A DNA stretch of 64,000 nt, from NCBI GenBank assembly GCA_044222225.1, contig JBGANR010000006.1:137639-201638 (forward strand), given 5' to 3'. Position numbers and translations under genes: made by a program. Below the pieces are notes generated by a model. It worked only from the letters and a program-made list of their open reading frames with translations. It made no database searches and was not told where the DNA came from. Origin of the DNA: JBGANR01 sp044222225 (GTDB lineage Bacteria > Actinomycetota > Actinomycetes > Mycobacteriales > Mycobacteriaceae). Numbering within the stretch: the first letter of the stretch is position 1; each line of letters starts with the position of its first letter. This document shows, piece by piece, positions 1 to 7,510 of the stretch.

Positions 1-213
1 CCGACCACGCACCAACAGCAGCTCGTCGACGACGCCATCGCCGCAGGCAAGATCCCCTCAACCGACCGCGAATACTGGCTCAAGTCGCTCGCCGCCTACC
101 CCAGCAACGCCGCCGCCCTCGCAGCGATCGAACCCGACCGACAAACCCGGACCACGATCACAGCCACACGCCACATCCGCGCCACCATCACCGGCCCCAC
201 GCGCCAGCACTAG
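1..213 (+). CDS. 3' end of a phage-type protein (Mu I-like protease/scaffold family), partial
   Basis: The reading frame is open from base 1 and ends with TAG at 211-213, leaving 70 C-terminal residues; the start lies outside the window. The stretch reading LVDDAIAAGKIP followed by EYWLKSLAAYP and an Ala-rich run resembles the C-terminal segment of Mu I-type phage proteases, where a short helix with an EYW motif follows an 'A(I/V)AAG(R/K)I' segment. This is a resemblance recalled from the family, not a search result, and the rest of the protein cannot be seen. A strong hairpin follows the stop directly. The tRNA-Gly fragment at 1431-1473 supports reading this as the tail of an integrated element. 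Confidence 0.45.
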   Translation, partial: PTTHQQQLVDDAIAAGKIPSTDREYWLKSLAAYPSNAAALAAIEPDRQTRTTITATRHIRATITGPTRQH

Positions 214-224
214 CCAGCCGGCAA

Positions 225-260
225 GTCCGCCCCGAGACCACACCCGGACTCGGGGCGGAC
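225..260. terminator. 12-bp perfect hairpin after the phage-type gene
   Basis: Arms 225-236 (GTCCGCCCCGAG) and 249-260 are exact reverse complements with a 12-nt loop, starting 12 nt after the stop at 213. There is no U-tract, as is usual for high-GC actinobacterial terminators. It probably ends the transcript of the truncated upstream gene. Confidence 0.6.
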
Positions 261-456
261 CCATACCCTCCCCCCTGCCCAATATCGGACAAGGGGGTGC
301 CGAGACTTCCCAGCCGGTAGTCCAACTTTTTTGTACGGCCGGCCCGCCACGGCTCCCGGCCCCGGCATCCGCGCAGGTCAGAGGATGTGGGGAGCCTGCC
401 TGTCATCGTCTCTGGCACGCGCCGAGCGACCTCCGCCCGGCGCGGAAGGGAGACCC

Positions 457-702
457 ATGTCCAACACGCTTCTTATCGCCGCAGCCCTCGTCCTCGCGGC
501 AACCAGCGGCGTCGTCCGCCAGATCTGGGCCAGCCCGTGCGGCGCACCGACGACCACCGGAAGCCAATGCCGAAACAGCGTCCGGTGCCAGCATCGGTAT
601 CGTTTCGGCGCGCATCTGCTCAGGTACATCCTCCGGATCGCCGCGACCGGCATCGTCGTCATCGTGTCCGGGGGCATCGTCGCGTGGGTGATGATCGCCT
701 GA
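457..702 (+). CDS. Small membrane protein with a central Cys-rich linker, unknown
   Basis: 81 residues. The ATG at 457 has a purine-rich ribosome site (GGAAGGGAG) ending 5 nt upstream, which is why it is preferred over upstream in-frame starts. Residues 4-25 and roughly 58-80 are hydrophobic enough to be membrane segments. Between them lies a basic linker with three cysteines in a CGAPTTTGSQC...RC arrangement, reminiscent of the short zinc-knuckle-like motifs in small phage and element proteins. The function is not recognised. It sits inside the presumed integrated element, 244 bp downstream of the phage-type fragment. Confidence 0.5.
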   Translation: MSNTLLIAAALVLAATSGVVRQIWASPCGAPTTTGSQCRNSVRCQHRYRFGAHLLRYILRIAATGIVVIVSGGIVAWVMIA

Positions 703-775
703 CGCTCGACGGATATTGTCGACGCCGGGCCCGACCCCGGGGCTGCTAGCGCTGCCCGGGCCGGGCCCGCAGGTG

Positions 776-1297
776 ATGTCGTTCCGGCCGACGCTGGAGG
801 CCGAGAATCCGCTAGCGTCGTCCCTCGTGCACGACATTCGTGACTTCATCATGGCCCGCCTCGTCGAGTTGCCTAGTTTCGGCCCCGACTCGCGTGCGTA
901 CGCAGCGATCCTCGAACGCTCCTGGGGCATGCCTTACGAAGCCAGCTTCAGCGACCACGACCGAATACTCCGCGATATGGCCGAGCACTGGCGGGAGCAT
1001 CCCGACTGGAGATCGTTGTGGCCACCCGTCGGGCCTCGTGTGGCTCCCGAATGGCCGGCGGCCGGGTCCTTACCGATCGATCACTTCCGGCGTTGGTGGT
1101 TCGTGCTTCCGCACGAGACGCAAGAGCGTATCCAAGGTCTGCTTGAGGAGGATCGCGACGCCGAGGTAGCGGAGATCCTCATCGAACGGGGAGCTCCGTA
1201 CGGTGTCGTCATAACGGAGTGGACGTCTGACCCGTCGTCACGGACTGTGAGAATCGAGGGGGCGATCCGGGAGACGATGGGACGCCGCCGGTCCTGA
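776..1297 (+). CDS. Hypothetical protein in the integrated element
   Basis: 173 residues from ATG 776. A GTG at 773 or a TTG at 716 could also be used, and no convincing ribosome site decides between them. The protein is soluble and rich in Trp, Glu and Arg, with segments such as WREHPDWRSLWPP and FRRWWFVLPHETQERI. No signal peptide, membrane segment or recognised motif is visible. It is the last open frame before the tRNA-Gly fragment at 1431 and so probably the terminal gene of the element. Codon use is less GC3-biased than in the chromosomal genes to the right, which fits transfer. Confidence 0.45.
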   Translation: MSFRPTLEAENPLASSLVHDIRDFIMARLVELPSFGPDSRAYAAILERSWGMPYEASFSDHDRILRDMAEHWREHPDWRSLWPPVGPRVAPEWPAAGSLPIDHFRRWWFVLPHETQERIQGLLEEDRDAEVAEILIERGAPYGVVITEWTSDPSSRTVRIEGAIRETMGRRRS

Positions 1298-1711
1298 CGA
1301 CGGTCGCTGTCACGACGATGTCACAACTCGGTACGACAACCCCGGATCAAGCTGTACCCCGTTGAACTATCGCCGCAGGTCAGCGCACTAGTCTAGACGT
1401 GCAGATATTCACATAGACCCGGTCCGTCGTCTTCCCAAGCTGAATACGCAGGTCGATTCCCGTCATCGGCTCCGCCAGGTCAGACCAGGTTTCTGGCGCA
1501 CTATCCACTGTCGCCGACGCGTGAAACAAGCACCGACACACCCTTCGTGCTATTTGGGTCGTGTACGAACGGAGTACAGGCGCCGAACGGCCTTCTCACC
1601 CCTAGCTAAACCCTCGCCGCACCGCATCGAAACCCGTACTCGATCATAGAGCCGACGGCGGTGCTGCCGTCACGGATCGCCACGCGCCCCGGCGCGAGAA
1701 GGAGTCGAGGG
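1298..1711. other. 414-bp gene-free junction between integrated element and chromosome
   Basis: No credible gene is seen on either strand. The stretch contains the tRNA-Gly 3' fragment (1431-1473). Left of it is somewhat AT-richer sequence of the presumed element; right of it is the leader of the EamA transporter. No complete tRNA, terminator or obvious promoter was identified in the remainder. Confidence 0.6.
1431..1473 (+). repeat. 3' fragment of tRNA-Gly(CCC), probable attR site
   Basis: The stretch begins CTTCCCAAGCTGAATACGC and ends CGATTCCCGTCATCGGCTCC. It reads as the anticodon loop (CCC), 3' anticodon stem, variable region, T arm and 3' acceptor strand of a tRNA-Gly. The 5' half of a tRNA (D arm and 5' acceptor strand) is absent upstream, so this is not a functional gene. 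Against the usual actinobacterial T arm (GCGGGTTCGATT) it has lost one T and has an A for a G, so it may be an old site. Orientation predicts the element to the left, with the intact tRNA-Gly(CCC) gene at its far end outside the window. The identification rests on recognised tRNA structure, not on a scan. Confidence 0.7.
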
Positions 1712-2596
1712 ATGTCGCCGCGCGGCTGGTTCCTGTTCACGTCGCTCGGAGTGATCTGGGGTGTCCCGTACATGTTCATCCGGATCGCCGTCGGGGAGTT
1801 CGATCCGCTGATCGTCGCCGCGGGCCGGACGTTCATCGGCGCGCTGCTGCTCCTGCCGATCGCACTGCACCGCCGCGCGATCGGGCCGGCACTTCGCGCC
1901 TGGCCGTGGCTGCTGGTGTTCACCGGCGTCGAGATCGTCGGGCCGTGGTTGCTGCTCGGCCACGCCGAGACCGTGTTGACCAGCGCGACCACCGGGCTGC
2001 TGCTCGCCGTGACGCCGCTCGTCTCGATCGTCGTCGCGGTGACCATGAGGGTCGACCACGTCGACCGGATACGCCTCCTGGGCCTCGCCATCGGTCTCGC
2101 CGGAGTCGTCAGCGTCGTGGGATTCGACATCGACCTCACGAATCTGCCGGCCGTCGCCGCGGTCGGCGCGACGGCGGTGGGCTACGCCCTCGGGCCGATG
2201 ATCATCGCGCGCAAGCTCGCAGACGTGCCGCCGATCGGCGTCATCACCACCTCGCTGGCCATCGCCACGATCATCTACGCGCCGGCCGCGGCGTTCGTGT
2301 GGCCGACGCGCTGGCCGACGGCACCGACCGTGTCGATCGTGGTCCTCGGCGTGATCTGCACGGCCATCGCGTTCGTCTTCCTCTTCGCACTCGTCGCCGA
2401 AGCCGGTCCGACGCGTACGAGCGTCATCACCTACCTCAACCCCGTGGTCGCGATCGCGCTCGGCGTCGCCGTCCTCGGCGAGCCGCTGACCGCCGGCATG
2501 CTCGTCGGATTCGGCTTCGTCCTCGTCGGATCGGTGCTGGCGACGCGTCGTTCCCGCCGCGCGGACGCCTCGTCACCGGAGCCTGCGGCGGCGTGA
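1712..2596 (+). CDS. EamA/DMT-family membrane transporter
   Basis: 294 residues from ATG 1712, chosen because AGAAGGAG sits 7-8 nt upstream; a GTG at 1661 would add 17 residues without a ribosome site. The protein has about ten hydrophobic segments arranged as two EamA repeats, with features typical of the family: an N-terminal LGVIWGVPYMFIRIAV and a C-terminal ITYLNPVVAIALGVAVLGEPLT (the PVxAxxxGxxxLGE signature). Members export amino acids or other metabolites by the drug/metabolite transporter mechanism; the substrate cannot be inferred. First chromosomal gene after the integrated element and monocistronic as far as can be seen. Confidence 0.85.
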   Translation: MSPRGWFLFTSLGVIWGVPYMFIRIAVGEFDPLIVAAGRTFIGALLLLPIALHRRAIGPALRAWPWLLVFTGVEIVGPWLLLGHAETVLTSATTGLLLAVTPLVSIVVAVTMRVDHVDRIRLLGLAIGLAGVVSVVGFDIDLTNLPAVAAVGATAVGYALGPMIIARKLADVPPIGVITTSLAIATIIYAPAAAFVWPTRWPTAPTVSIVVLGVICTAIAFVFLFALVAEAGPTRTSVITYLNPVVAIALGVAVLGEPLTAGMLVGFGFVLVGSVLATRRSRRADASSPEPAAA

Positions 2597-2688
2597 CAGG
2601 ACCACAAACAGGGTTGCAGTTATAAGTGCAACTCCGTACGGTGGGCGGAGCAATCATGTTCACGTAGGTGAGACCACAAGGAGGCGCG

Positions 2689-3138
2689 ATGACCATGTCG
2701 CTGAACAGGTCCACCGTGACGTTCGAGAACGAGGCCATCGAGCAGGCACGGACGTTCAAGGCCGACTTCGCCTGGCCGCAGGACGCCCCCGGGCCGGTCA
2801 CCCTGCTGGGACGCGATGACCGTCCGGTCACCCTGCCCCGCGAAGTGGCGGTCGTCTTCGGTGCCGTCCTCGACGCGATGGCCCGCGGCGGAACCGTCAC
2901 CATCAGCACGGTGCCGGAAGAGATGACCACGTCGTACGCGGCTGATCAGTTGAGCATCTCGCGCCCGACCTTGATGAAGATGATCGAACGCGGCGAGATC
3001 CCTGCGCACCGCGTCGGCACGCACTGGCGGCTGTACACGAAGGACGTGATGGCCGCCCTCGAAGTCCGGCGGCAGGCGGAGTTCGCAGCCTTCCTCGAGC
3101 GACGCGATCTGGACGAAGAGCTGGGAATCGATACATAA
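2689..3138 (+). CDS. Excisionase-type HTH protein, probable antitoxin of a PIN-domain pair
   Basis: 149 residues; ATG 2689 is preceded by AAGGAGG at ideal spacing. Residues 1-75 form a mixed N-terminal part of unknown fold. About residues 80-122 are a MerR/excisionase-type winged helix: YAADQLSISRPTLMKMIERG followed by a basic wing (HRVGTHWRLYTKDV). This fold is used by antitoxins and phage excisionases. The C-terminus is charged and helical (EFAAFLERRDLDEE), as expected for a toxin-binding segment. The PIN gene follows after 39 nt, so the pair is probably co-transcribed and the HTH probably autoregulates it. Function as antitoxin is inferred from this pairing. Confidence 0.75.
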   Translation: MTMSLNRSTVTFENEAIEQARTFKADFAWPQDAPGPVTLLGRDDRPVTLPREVAVVFGAVLDAMARGGTVTISTVPEEMTTSYAADQLSISRPTLMKMIERGEIPAHRVGTHWRLYTKDVMAALEVRRQAEFAAFLERRDLDEELGIDT

Positions 3139-3153
3139 CGCTCGACGCGGCCT

Positions 3154-3187
3154 CCAGAGACATGTACGGTTCCCGGCATGTCTCTGG
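3154..3187. promoter_or_regulatory. 11-bp inverted repeat spanning the PIN-toxin start codon
   Basis: Arms 3154-3164 (CCAGAGACATG) and 3177-3187 (CATGTCTCTGG) are perfect reverse complements separated by 12 nt. The ATG of the PIN gene (3178-3180) lies inside the 3' arm. As RNA the hairpin would bury the toxin start; as DNA it is a plausible operator for the upstream HTH protein. Either reading gives tight control of the toxin relative to the antitoxin. Confidence 0.7.
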
Positions 3188-3744
3188 TCAGTCGGGTTCT
3201 GCCGGACGCCAACGTATTCTTCTCCCGCACACTCACAGACTGGATTTCGCTGCCCCGCGCGATGTCCAATCCCCCGATCTACGAAGTCTGCTGGACCGAG
3301 GACATCCTCGCCGAGGCGCGATACACGATCCGCCGCCGCTACCCGGGCCATCCCGATGGCCCGCTGACCAGGCGATTCGATCGCATCCGTCGCGAGTTCC
3401 CGATCGGCCGGATCGACGGCTTCGACGTCGACCCCCTCTGCCACCCCGACCCCGACGACGCGCACGTCATCAGCGCCGCCCGACACGGCGGAGTCCACTA
3501 CCTCGTCACGAACGACGCGGGCTTCTTCACTGCCGACACCGCGGAATCGTTCGAGGTCCATACCGCCGACTCGTTTCTCGTCCTGCTCGACGACTCCGCA
3601 CCGACCGTCATCCGCGACGTGACGCACGTGCAGCAGACGTACTTCGAGCGGACGCGAGAACGCTTCTCGCTCCCGCGAATGCTCGAGTCCGCGGGCGCAC
3701 CGGAATTCGCCGAGCGCGTCCGCGAGCATCTTCAGCACATCTGA
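3178..3744 (+). CDS. PIN-domain ribonuclease-like protein, probable toxin
   Basis: 188 residues. PIN hallmarks are visible: D10 in LPDANVFF at the first strand, E46 in the LAEA helix, D93/D94 in HPDPDDAHVISAA and D113 in LVTNDAGFF, together forming the usual acidic metal-binding set of PIN nucleases (VapC and relatives cut tRNA, rRNA or mRNA). The protein is longer than typical VapC (about 130 residues); the last 60 residues form a separate helical tail. It is paired with the HTH gene 39 nt upstream. No Shine-Dalgarno is evident; instead the start lies in an 11-bp inverted repeat. Toxic activity is inferred, not shown. Confidence 0.75.
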   Translation: MSLVSRVLPDANVFFSRTLTDWISLPRAMSNPPIYEVCWTEDILAEARYTIRRRYPGHPDGPLTRRFDRIRREFPIGRIDGFDVDPLCHPDPDDAHVISAARHGGVHYLVTNDAGFFTADTAESFEVHTADSFLVLLDDSAPTVIRDVTHVQQTYFERTRERFSLPRMLESAGAPEFAERVREHLQHI

Positions 3745-3773
3745 AACAGCGACATGCCGTAGATTCCCGCCTC

Positions 3774-4214
3774 ATGCGCACCAGGAACGTGGCCGCTCTC
3801 GTCGGGCTCGTGATCACCGCCGTCGGCCTCACCGCGTGCGGCTCCGACGAACCCGTCGAGCCGGTGACCGTCGTCGTGACCTCGACGTCCACGCCGCCGA
3901 GTTCGACGACCTTCACCGGCACCACGGCCGCCGTCCCGGAGGCGCCGGCCGTCACGCCTGCGGCGGCCCCGGTCGGCGAGGGCCTGCCGTGCACGAACAT
4001 CCGGCAGTTCGGCACCGACGAGAACACCGGCCGCAGCCTCGTGTGCGCCGGAATGGGCGCAGGGAATCCGTCACGCTGGGTACGTCACGGCGAGGTCGCC
4101 GCCGAGATCCACCGCGTCGGCGAGCCCTGCGACCCGGCCCAGGACAACGTCGCCAAAGACGCCGCCGGCAAGGCCATCATGTGCGGCGGCACCACCTGGG
4201 TCTACGGCCCCTGA
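3774..4214 (+). CDS. Secreted lipoprotein, unknown function
   Basis: 146 residues from ATG 3774. A signal peptide (MRTRNVAALVGLV...) ends in the lipobox LTAC, so Cys22 should be lipidated and the protein anchored on the outer face of the plasma membrane. A Thr/Ser/Pro/Ala-rich linker (about residues 30-70) leads to a small domain with four cysteines (PCTN, LVCAG, EPCD, IMCGG) and two similar halves, each ending in a Trp-containing motif (RWVRHG and TTWVYGP). This looks like a duplicated disulfide-stabilised module. The family is not recognised. The 3' end overlaps the convergent glycosidase gene by 13 nt. Confidence 0.7.
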   Translation: MRTRNVAALVGLVITAVGLTACGSDEPVEPVTVVVTSTSTPPSSTTFTGTTAAVPEAPAVTPAAAPVGEGLPCTNIRQFGTDENTGRSLVCAGMGAGNPSRWVRHGEVAAEIHRVGEPCDPAQDNVAKDAAGKAIMCGGTTWVYGP

Positions 4215-5437
4215 CCAGCAGGTCTAAGGCCTGACGCTGACAGCACCGATCCCCGACCGTCCCACCCGAGCCCGAACGCGACCATCGCCCCGACCGTCCA
4301 CGCCTGCACACGGTTGGCGATCGGCACGTCCACCACCCGGCCGCCGGCGTCGACGGCGTAGAGCTCCGGGTACCGCCCGAGCTCTCCGACGGCGGCTCGG
4401 ACGCCGGCCCGCACCCGCTCGGCGTCCGCCGCACGTCCGTGCGCACGCAGCCCGCCCCACGCGATCCAGTTGTCGAACGGCCACACCGCCCCGCGGTGGT
4501 AGTGGGCCCGCCCGAACGCCGGATGATCCGCCGACAACGTCCGGACGCCGGCGTCCGTCAGCACGTCGGGCCGCGTCAGCCGATCGGCGGCGGCCTCGGC
4601 GGCCGGACCGTCGAGCGCGTCGGCCCACAACAGCCAGCCGAGTTGTGATCCGGCACCGACGACCGGCCGGCCGGCACCGTCGAGAGCCATGATCTCCGGG
4701 GTGAACACGGCGCCCAGACGCGTCCGGAGCGAGTCCCGCAACCCGGCCCAAAGGCCGGCGTCCGCGGGATCGAGCCTGGTCAGCGCGTCGAGCGCTGCGA
4801 CGGCGACGGCCTGGGAGTCGGCGTCGGCCAGCGGTGCCGCGGGCATGGAGCCGTCGGCGTGCACGATTCCGCCACCGTCGGGGTCTGCCGCGGGAGCCAG
4901 CGCATCCCGCCAGCCCTGCTGCGCCAACCCGCCCGGATGTCGACGCGGACCGCACCGCACGAAGCCGCCGCCCAGCCGGAGCGCCCGCTCCAGCCACCCG
5001 GCCGCGGCGGCCCGAGCGACGGCCAGCTCGGCCTGCAACCCGCGATCGCCGGTCGCATCGAGCAGCACGAGGAACCACGACGTGGCGTCTGACGTGCCGA
5101 AATAGCGGATCCCGCCGTCGCGGACGGGCCAGCCCGCCTCGATCAGCCACGCCGGCGCCACCGGCCGGTACTCGTGCAGAATCCGGCCCGGCTGCTCCTC
5201 GGTCTCCGCGTCGTCGACGACGCCCTGCACGGCGGCCAGCGCCCGTAGCGTCGCGGCGGCGACATCGGGACGCACCGGCAGCAGTTGCAGCGCGAAGATC
5301 AGCGAGTCCCGGCCGAAGAGCGCGTGGAAGCGGCCCGGGTCGGACGCGTCGACCGGTCGCGACGACGCGTAAGCCCAGCCGTCGGGACTCAGCAACTCGT
5401 CGGCGGCGCGCAGATGATCGTCCATATCGCGGCCCAT
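4202..5437 (-). CDS. Glycogen-debranching-type (amylo-alpha-1,6-glucosidase-like) glycosidase
   Basis: 411 residues. It is an (alpha/alpha)6-barrel type enzyme of the debranching/GH63-GH133 kind. Visible family motifs are FGRDSL near residue 40, YFGTSDATSWFL near 120, QQGWRDAL near 175 (the segment that carries a catalytic acid as WKD in relatives) and YHRGAVWPFDN near 320. It is much shorter than full debranching enzymes and lacks the N-terminal beta domain. No signal peptide, so cytosolic. ATG 5425 is an alternative start, better spaced from the GAGG at 5438-5441. It is transcribed divergently from the LacI gene and is a likely member of the same regulon. The natural substrate (a short glycoside) is unknown. 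Confidence 0.7.
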   Translation of the reverse strand: MGRDMDDHLRAADELLSPDGWAYASSRPVDASDPGRFHALFGRDSLIFALQLLPVRPDVAAATLRALAAVQGVVDDAETEEQPGRILHEYRPVAPAWLIEAGWPVRDGGIRYFGTSDATSWFLVLLDATGDRGLQAELAVARAAAAGWLERALRLGGGFVRCGPRRHPGGLAQQGWRDALAPAADPDGGGIVHADGSMPAAPLADADSQAVAVAALDALTRLDPADAGLWAGLRDSLRTRLGAVFTPEIMALDGAGRPVVGAGSQLGWLLWADALDGPAAEAAADRLTRPDVLTDAGVRTLSADHPAFGRAHYHRGAVWPFDNWIAWGGLRAHGRAADAERVRAGVRAAVGELGRYPELYAVDAGGRVVDVPIANRVQAWTVGAMVAFGLGWDGRGSVLSASGLRPAGQGP

Positions 5438-5505
5438 CCTCTGCCACCGCGGGCGGTCCGTCCAGCCGAGGACACGGCCCGTTCATCGCCCGATCTATGA
5501 AAACA

Positions 5506-5518
5506 AATGAAAATCATT
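5506..5518. promoter_or_regulatory. AT-rich divergent promoter region with palindrome AATGA-AAA-TCATT
   Basis: In the 171-bp gap between the divergent glycosidase and LacI genes, an AT-rich island (about 5498-5545) contains the perfect inverted repeat AATGA-N3-TCATT. It is a candidate operator for the adjacent LacI protein, although LacI sites usually have a central CG, which this lacks. It also weakly resembles a Fur-type box, so the assignment is tentative. Confidence 0.35.
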
Positions 5519-5608
5519 CAAGACTATTGCGTATTGAATTGCAGCATGTGACGCTGACGACATCACGGCGGACGACATGACGCCCGGCACAGCACGACAG
5601 GAGTCTCG

Positions 5609-6598
5609 ATGGCAGTGAAGCTGCAGGACGTCGCCACCGAGGCCGGCGTCTCGCTCGCCACGGCGTCACGTGCGTTCGGCGCGCCCGAACTCGTCTCCCA
5701 GGCCACCCGCAGGCGCGTCGTCGACGCGGCGCTCCGGATCGGCTACGAGCCGCCGGCGCCGCGTCTCGCCAAGACCTTCGCCGTGATCGTTCCGGACGTC
5801 TCCAACTCGGTGTACGCGGCGATGCTGCACGCGATGCAGCAGGAGGCGTGGCCCGGACGGCACCGGATGGTGCTCGCCGACTCCTCCGAGGACCCGGCTC
5901 GCGAGGTCGAACTGCTGCGCACCGTCGGCCAGGACGTCGACGGCGTCGTCCTGTGCTCCCCGCGCTCACAGCCGGAGGACGCGGCGGCCGCGGTGCGCGG
6001 CACCCCCCTGGTCGTCGTCAACGGCGTCTCCGCCGGCGCGCCCGTCGTCCTCATGGACGTCGAACTCGGAATCACGCAGACCGTCGAGTACCTGTCCTCA
6101 CTCGGCCACACGCTGGTCGCCTACGTGCCCGGCCCCGCCGCCTCGTGGGCCGATCGGATGCGGGGCGATCTGCTCGCCGACCACGCCGGACGACGCGGGC
6201 TCGACCTCGTCGTCGTCGGGCACCAGTCGGCGGACATCCGCGGCGGCCGGGCGGCCGCCGCGGCGGTCGGCGCATCGGGCGCGACGGCGGTGGTCGCCTA
6301 CAACGATCTCGTCGCGATCGGCGTGCAGGCCGGGCTCGCCGACCTCGGCCGCCGCTGCCCCGAGGACATCAGCGTCATCGGGATCGACGACATCGACATC
6401 GCCGCGGCGTCGAACCCGGGGCTCACGTCGGTGCAGGTCGACACCGTGAAGGCGGGGTCGATGAGCCTGCACATCCTGCTCGACGCCATCGACGGCAAAC
6501 CGGTTCCGCCGAACGCCGTGCGGCTCGGCTCACAGCTGGTCGTCCGGGGATCCACCGCGCCACCACCGCCGGGATCCCTCCGCTCCATCAGAAAGTAA
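5609..6598 (+). CDS. LacI-family transcriptional repressor
   Basis: 329 residues; ATG 5609 follows GACAGGAG. Residues 4-25 are the canonical LacI helix-turn-helix (LQDVATEAGVSLATASRAF) and the hinge follows (RRVVDAALRIGYEPP). Residues 60-320 form the periplasmic-binding-protein-like effector domain, including YNDLVAIGVQAGL and ISVIGIDDIDIAAASNPGLTSV. It lies 5 nt upstream of the solute-binding-protein gene and heads the operon, so it probably senses the imported compound or its first metabolite and controls both this operon and the divergent glycosidase. Confidence 0.92.
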   Translation: MAVKLQDVATEAGVSLATASRAFGAPELVSQATRRRVVDAALRIGYEPPAPRLAKTFAVIVPDVSNSVYAAMLHAMQQEAWPGRHRMVLADSSEDPAREVELLRTVGQDVDGVVLCSPRSQPEDAAAAVRGTPLVVVNGVSAGAPVVLMDVELGITQTVEYLSSLGHTLVAYVPGPAASWADRMRGDLLADHAGRRGLDLVVVGHQSADIRGGRAAAAAVGASGATAVVAYNDLVAIGVQAGLADLGRRCPEDISVIGIDDIDIAAASNPGLTSVQVDTVKAGSMSLHILLDAIDGKPVPPNAVRLGSQLVVRGSTAPPPPGSLRSIRK

Positions 6599-6603
6599 CA
6601 GTC

Positions 6604-7485
6604 ATGTCCTCTCTTCCCCGCCGATCGCCGCGGGTGCTCGTCTGCGCGATCCTGCTGGCAGTCGTGGCACTGTTCGCCGCCGCGTGCGGCGAATCCCCGA
6701 AAGACCGTCCCAACGCCTTTCCACCCGGCTCGACGATGCACGAGTTGGCCGAGAAGGCGAAGATCAGAGTGGGCGCGTCACCCAATCAACCCAGGCTGGC
6801 CGAGCTCAATCTCCAGCTCGACTGGGAGGGATTCAACATCGACCTGGCGAAATATCTGGTCGAATCCCTCGGCATCGACAGCGCCGATATCGAATGGGTC
6901 AACACGACGGCCGCCAATCGCATTCCGTTCCTCAAGCAGGACAAGATCGATCTGTTCGCGACGGCGTTGGCCATCACCCCCGAACGCGTCAAGACGATCT
7001 CCATCGCCGGGCCCTATACCGACGCATCGCCGAGCCTGCTCGTCCGCAAGGCCGACGCCACTCGATTCACCTCGCTCGACGCCATCCCCCGGGGCACCCG
7101 GATCTGCGTCCTGCAGGGCAGCCAGGGGCAGCCCCGCGTCGCGAAGTCCATTCCGCAGGCGGAGATCTCGGAGTTCAACGCCCTGACCAACTGCGTCCGC
7201 GCCCTGGAGCAGCAGAGTGTCGACGCCGTCGACTCGACGGCACCGCTGCTGGCCGGGTTCGCCGCCGCCAAGCCCGACGAGCTCGCACTGGCGCCGGTGA
7301 CGTACGGCACCGGGGAGAAATGGGGGATCGGCGTCCGCAAGGACCGGGCGGATCTGTGCCAATTCTTCAATGAGCGGCTGCAGAAGGCGTTCGCCGACGG
7401 CGTCGTCGAACGATTCTGGCGCGAGCACATGGGCGATTCCGGGCTCGCCGCGCCGAAGGCCCCGCCGGCGATGACGAGTTGCTGA
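6604..7485 (+). CDS. Family-3 solute-binding lipoprotein of an ABC importer
   Basis: 293 residues. The lipoprotein signal peptide ends FAAAC with Cys28 as lipidation site. The mature part has the SBP_bac_3 pattern: KIRVGASPNQP, WEGFNIDLAKYLVESLG, NRIPFLKQDKIDLFATALAITPERVKTISIAGPY, then a distal lobe. Family-3 proteins usually bind amino acids, opines or related polar compounds. Unusually, this one is encoded between a LacI repressor and sugar-acid enzymes, so its ligand may be an amino-sugar acid or opine-like compound rather than a common amino acid (inference). First transport gene of the operon, followed after 25 nt by a permease. Confidence 0.88.
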   Translation: MSSLPRRSPRVLVCAILLAVVALFAAACGESPKDRPNAFPPGSTMHELAEKAKIRVGASPNQPRLAELNLQLDWEGFNIDLAKYLVESLGIDSADIEWVNTTAANRIPFLKQDKIDLFATALAITPERVKTISIAGPYTDASPSLLVRKADATRFTSLDAIPRGTRICVLQGSQGQPRVAKSIPQAEISEFNALTNCVRALEQQSVDAVDSTAPLLAGFAAAKPDELALAPVTYGTGEKWGIGVRKDRADLCQFFNERLQKAFADGVVERFWREHMGDSGLAAPKAPPAMTSC

Positions 7486-7510
7486 GCCGGAAGAACGGAG
7501 AGAAATCATC

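Noticed and set aside
310..345. T6 tract as an intrinsic terminator or promoter element
   Set aside because: No stable stem directly precedes the tract and no -35/-10 pair with proper spacing was found.
1381..1473. A complete tRNA gene at the element boundary
   Set aside because: Only the anticodon loop and 3' half are present; no D arm or 5' acceptor strand can be found upstream, and the T arm carries a deletion.
4224..5486. Long minus-strand Arg/Gly-rich frame over the glycosidase gene
   Set aside because: It overlaps the debranching-like enzyme in another frame of the same strand, has shadow composition (Arg/Ala/Gly runs) and no motif.
5521..5572. Second LacI-type operator near GTGACGCTGACGACATCAC
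   Set aside because: The GTGA/TCAC ends are not symmetrically placed around a centre, so it does not form a proper LacI palindrome.
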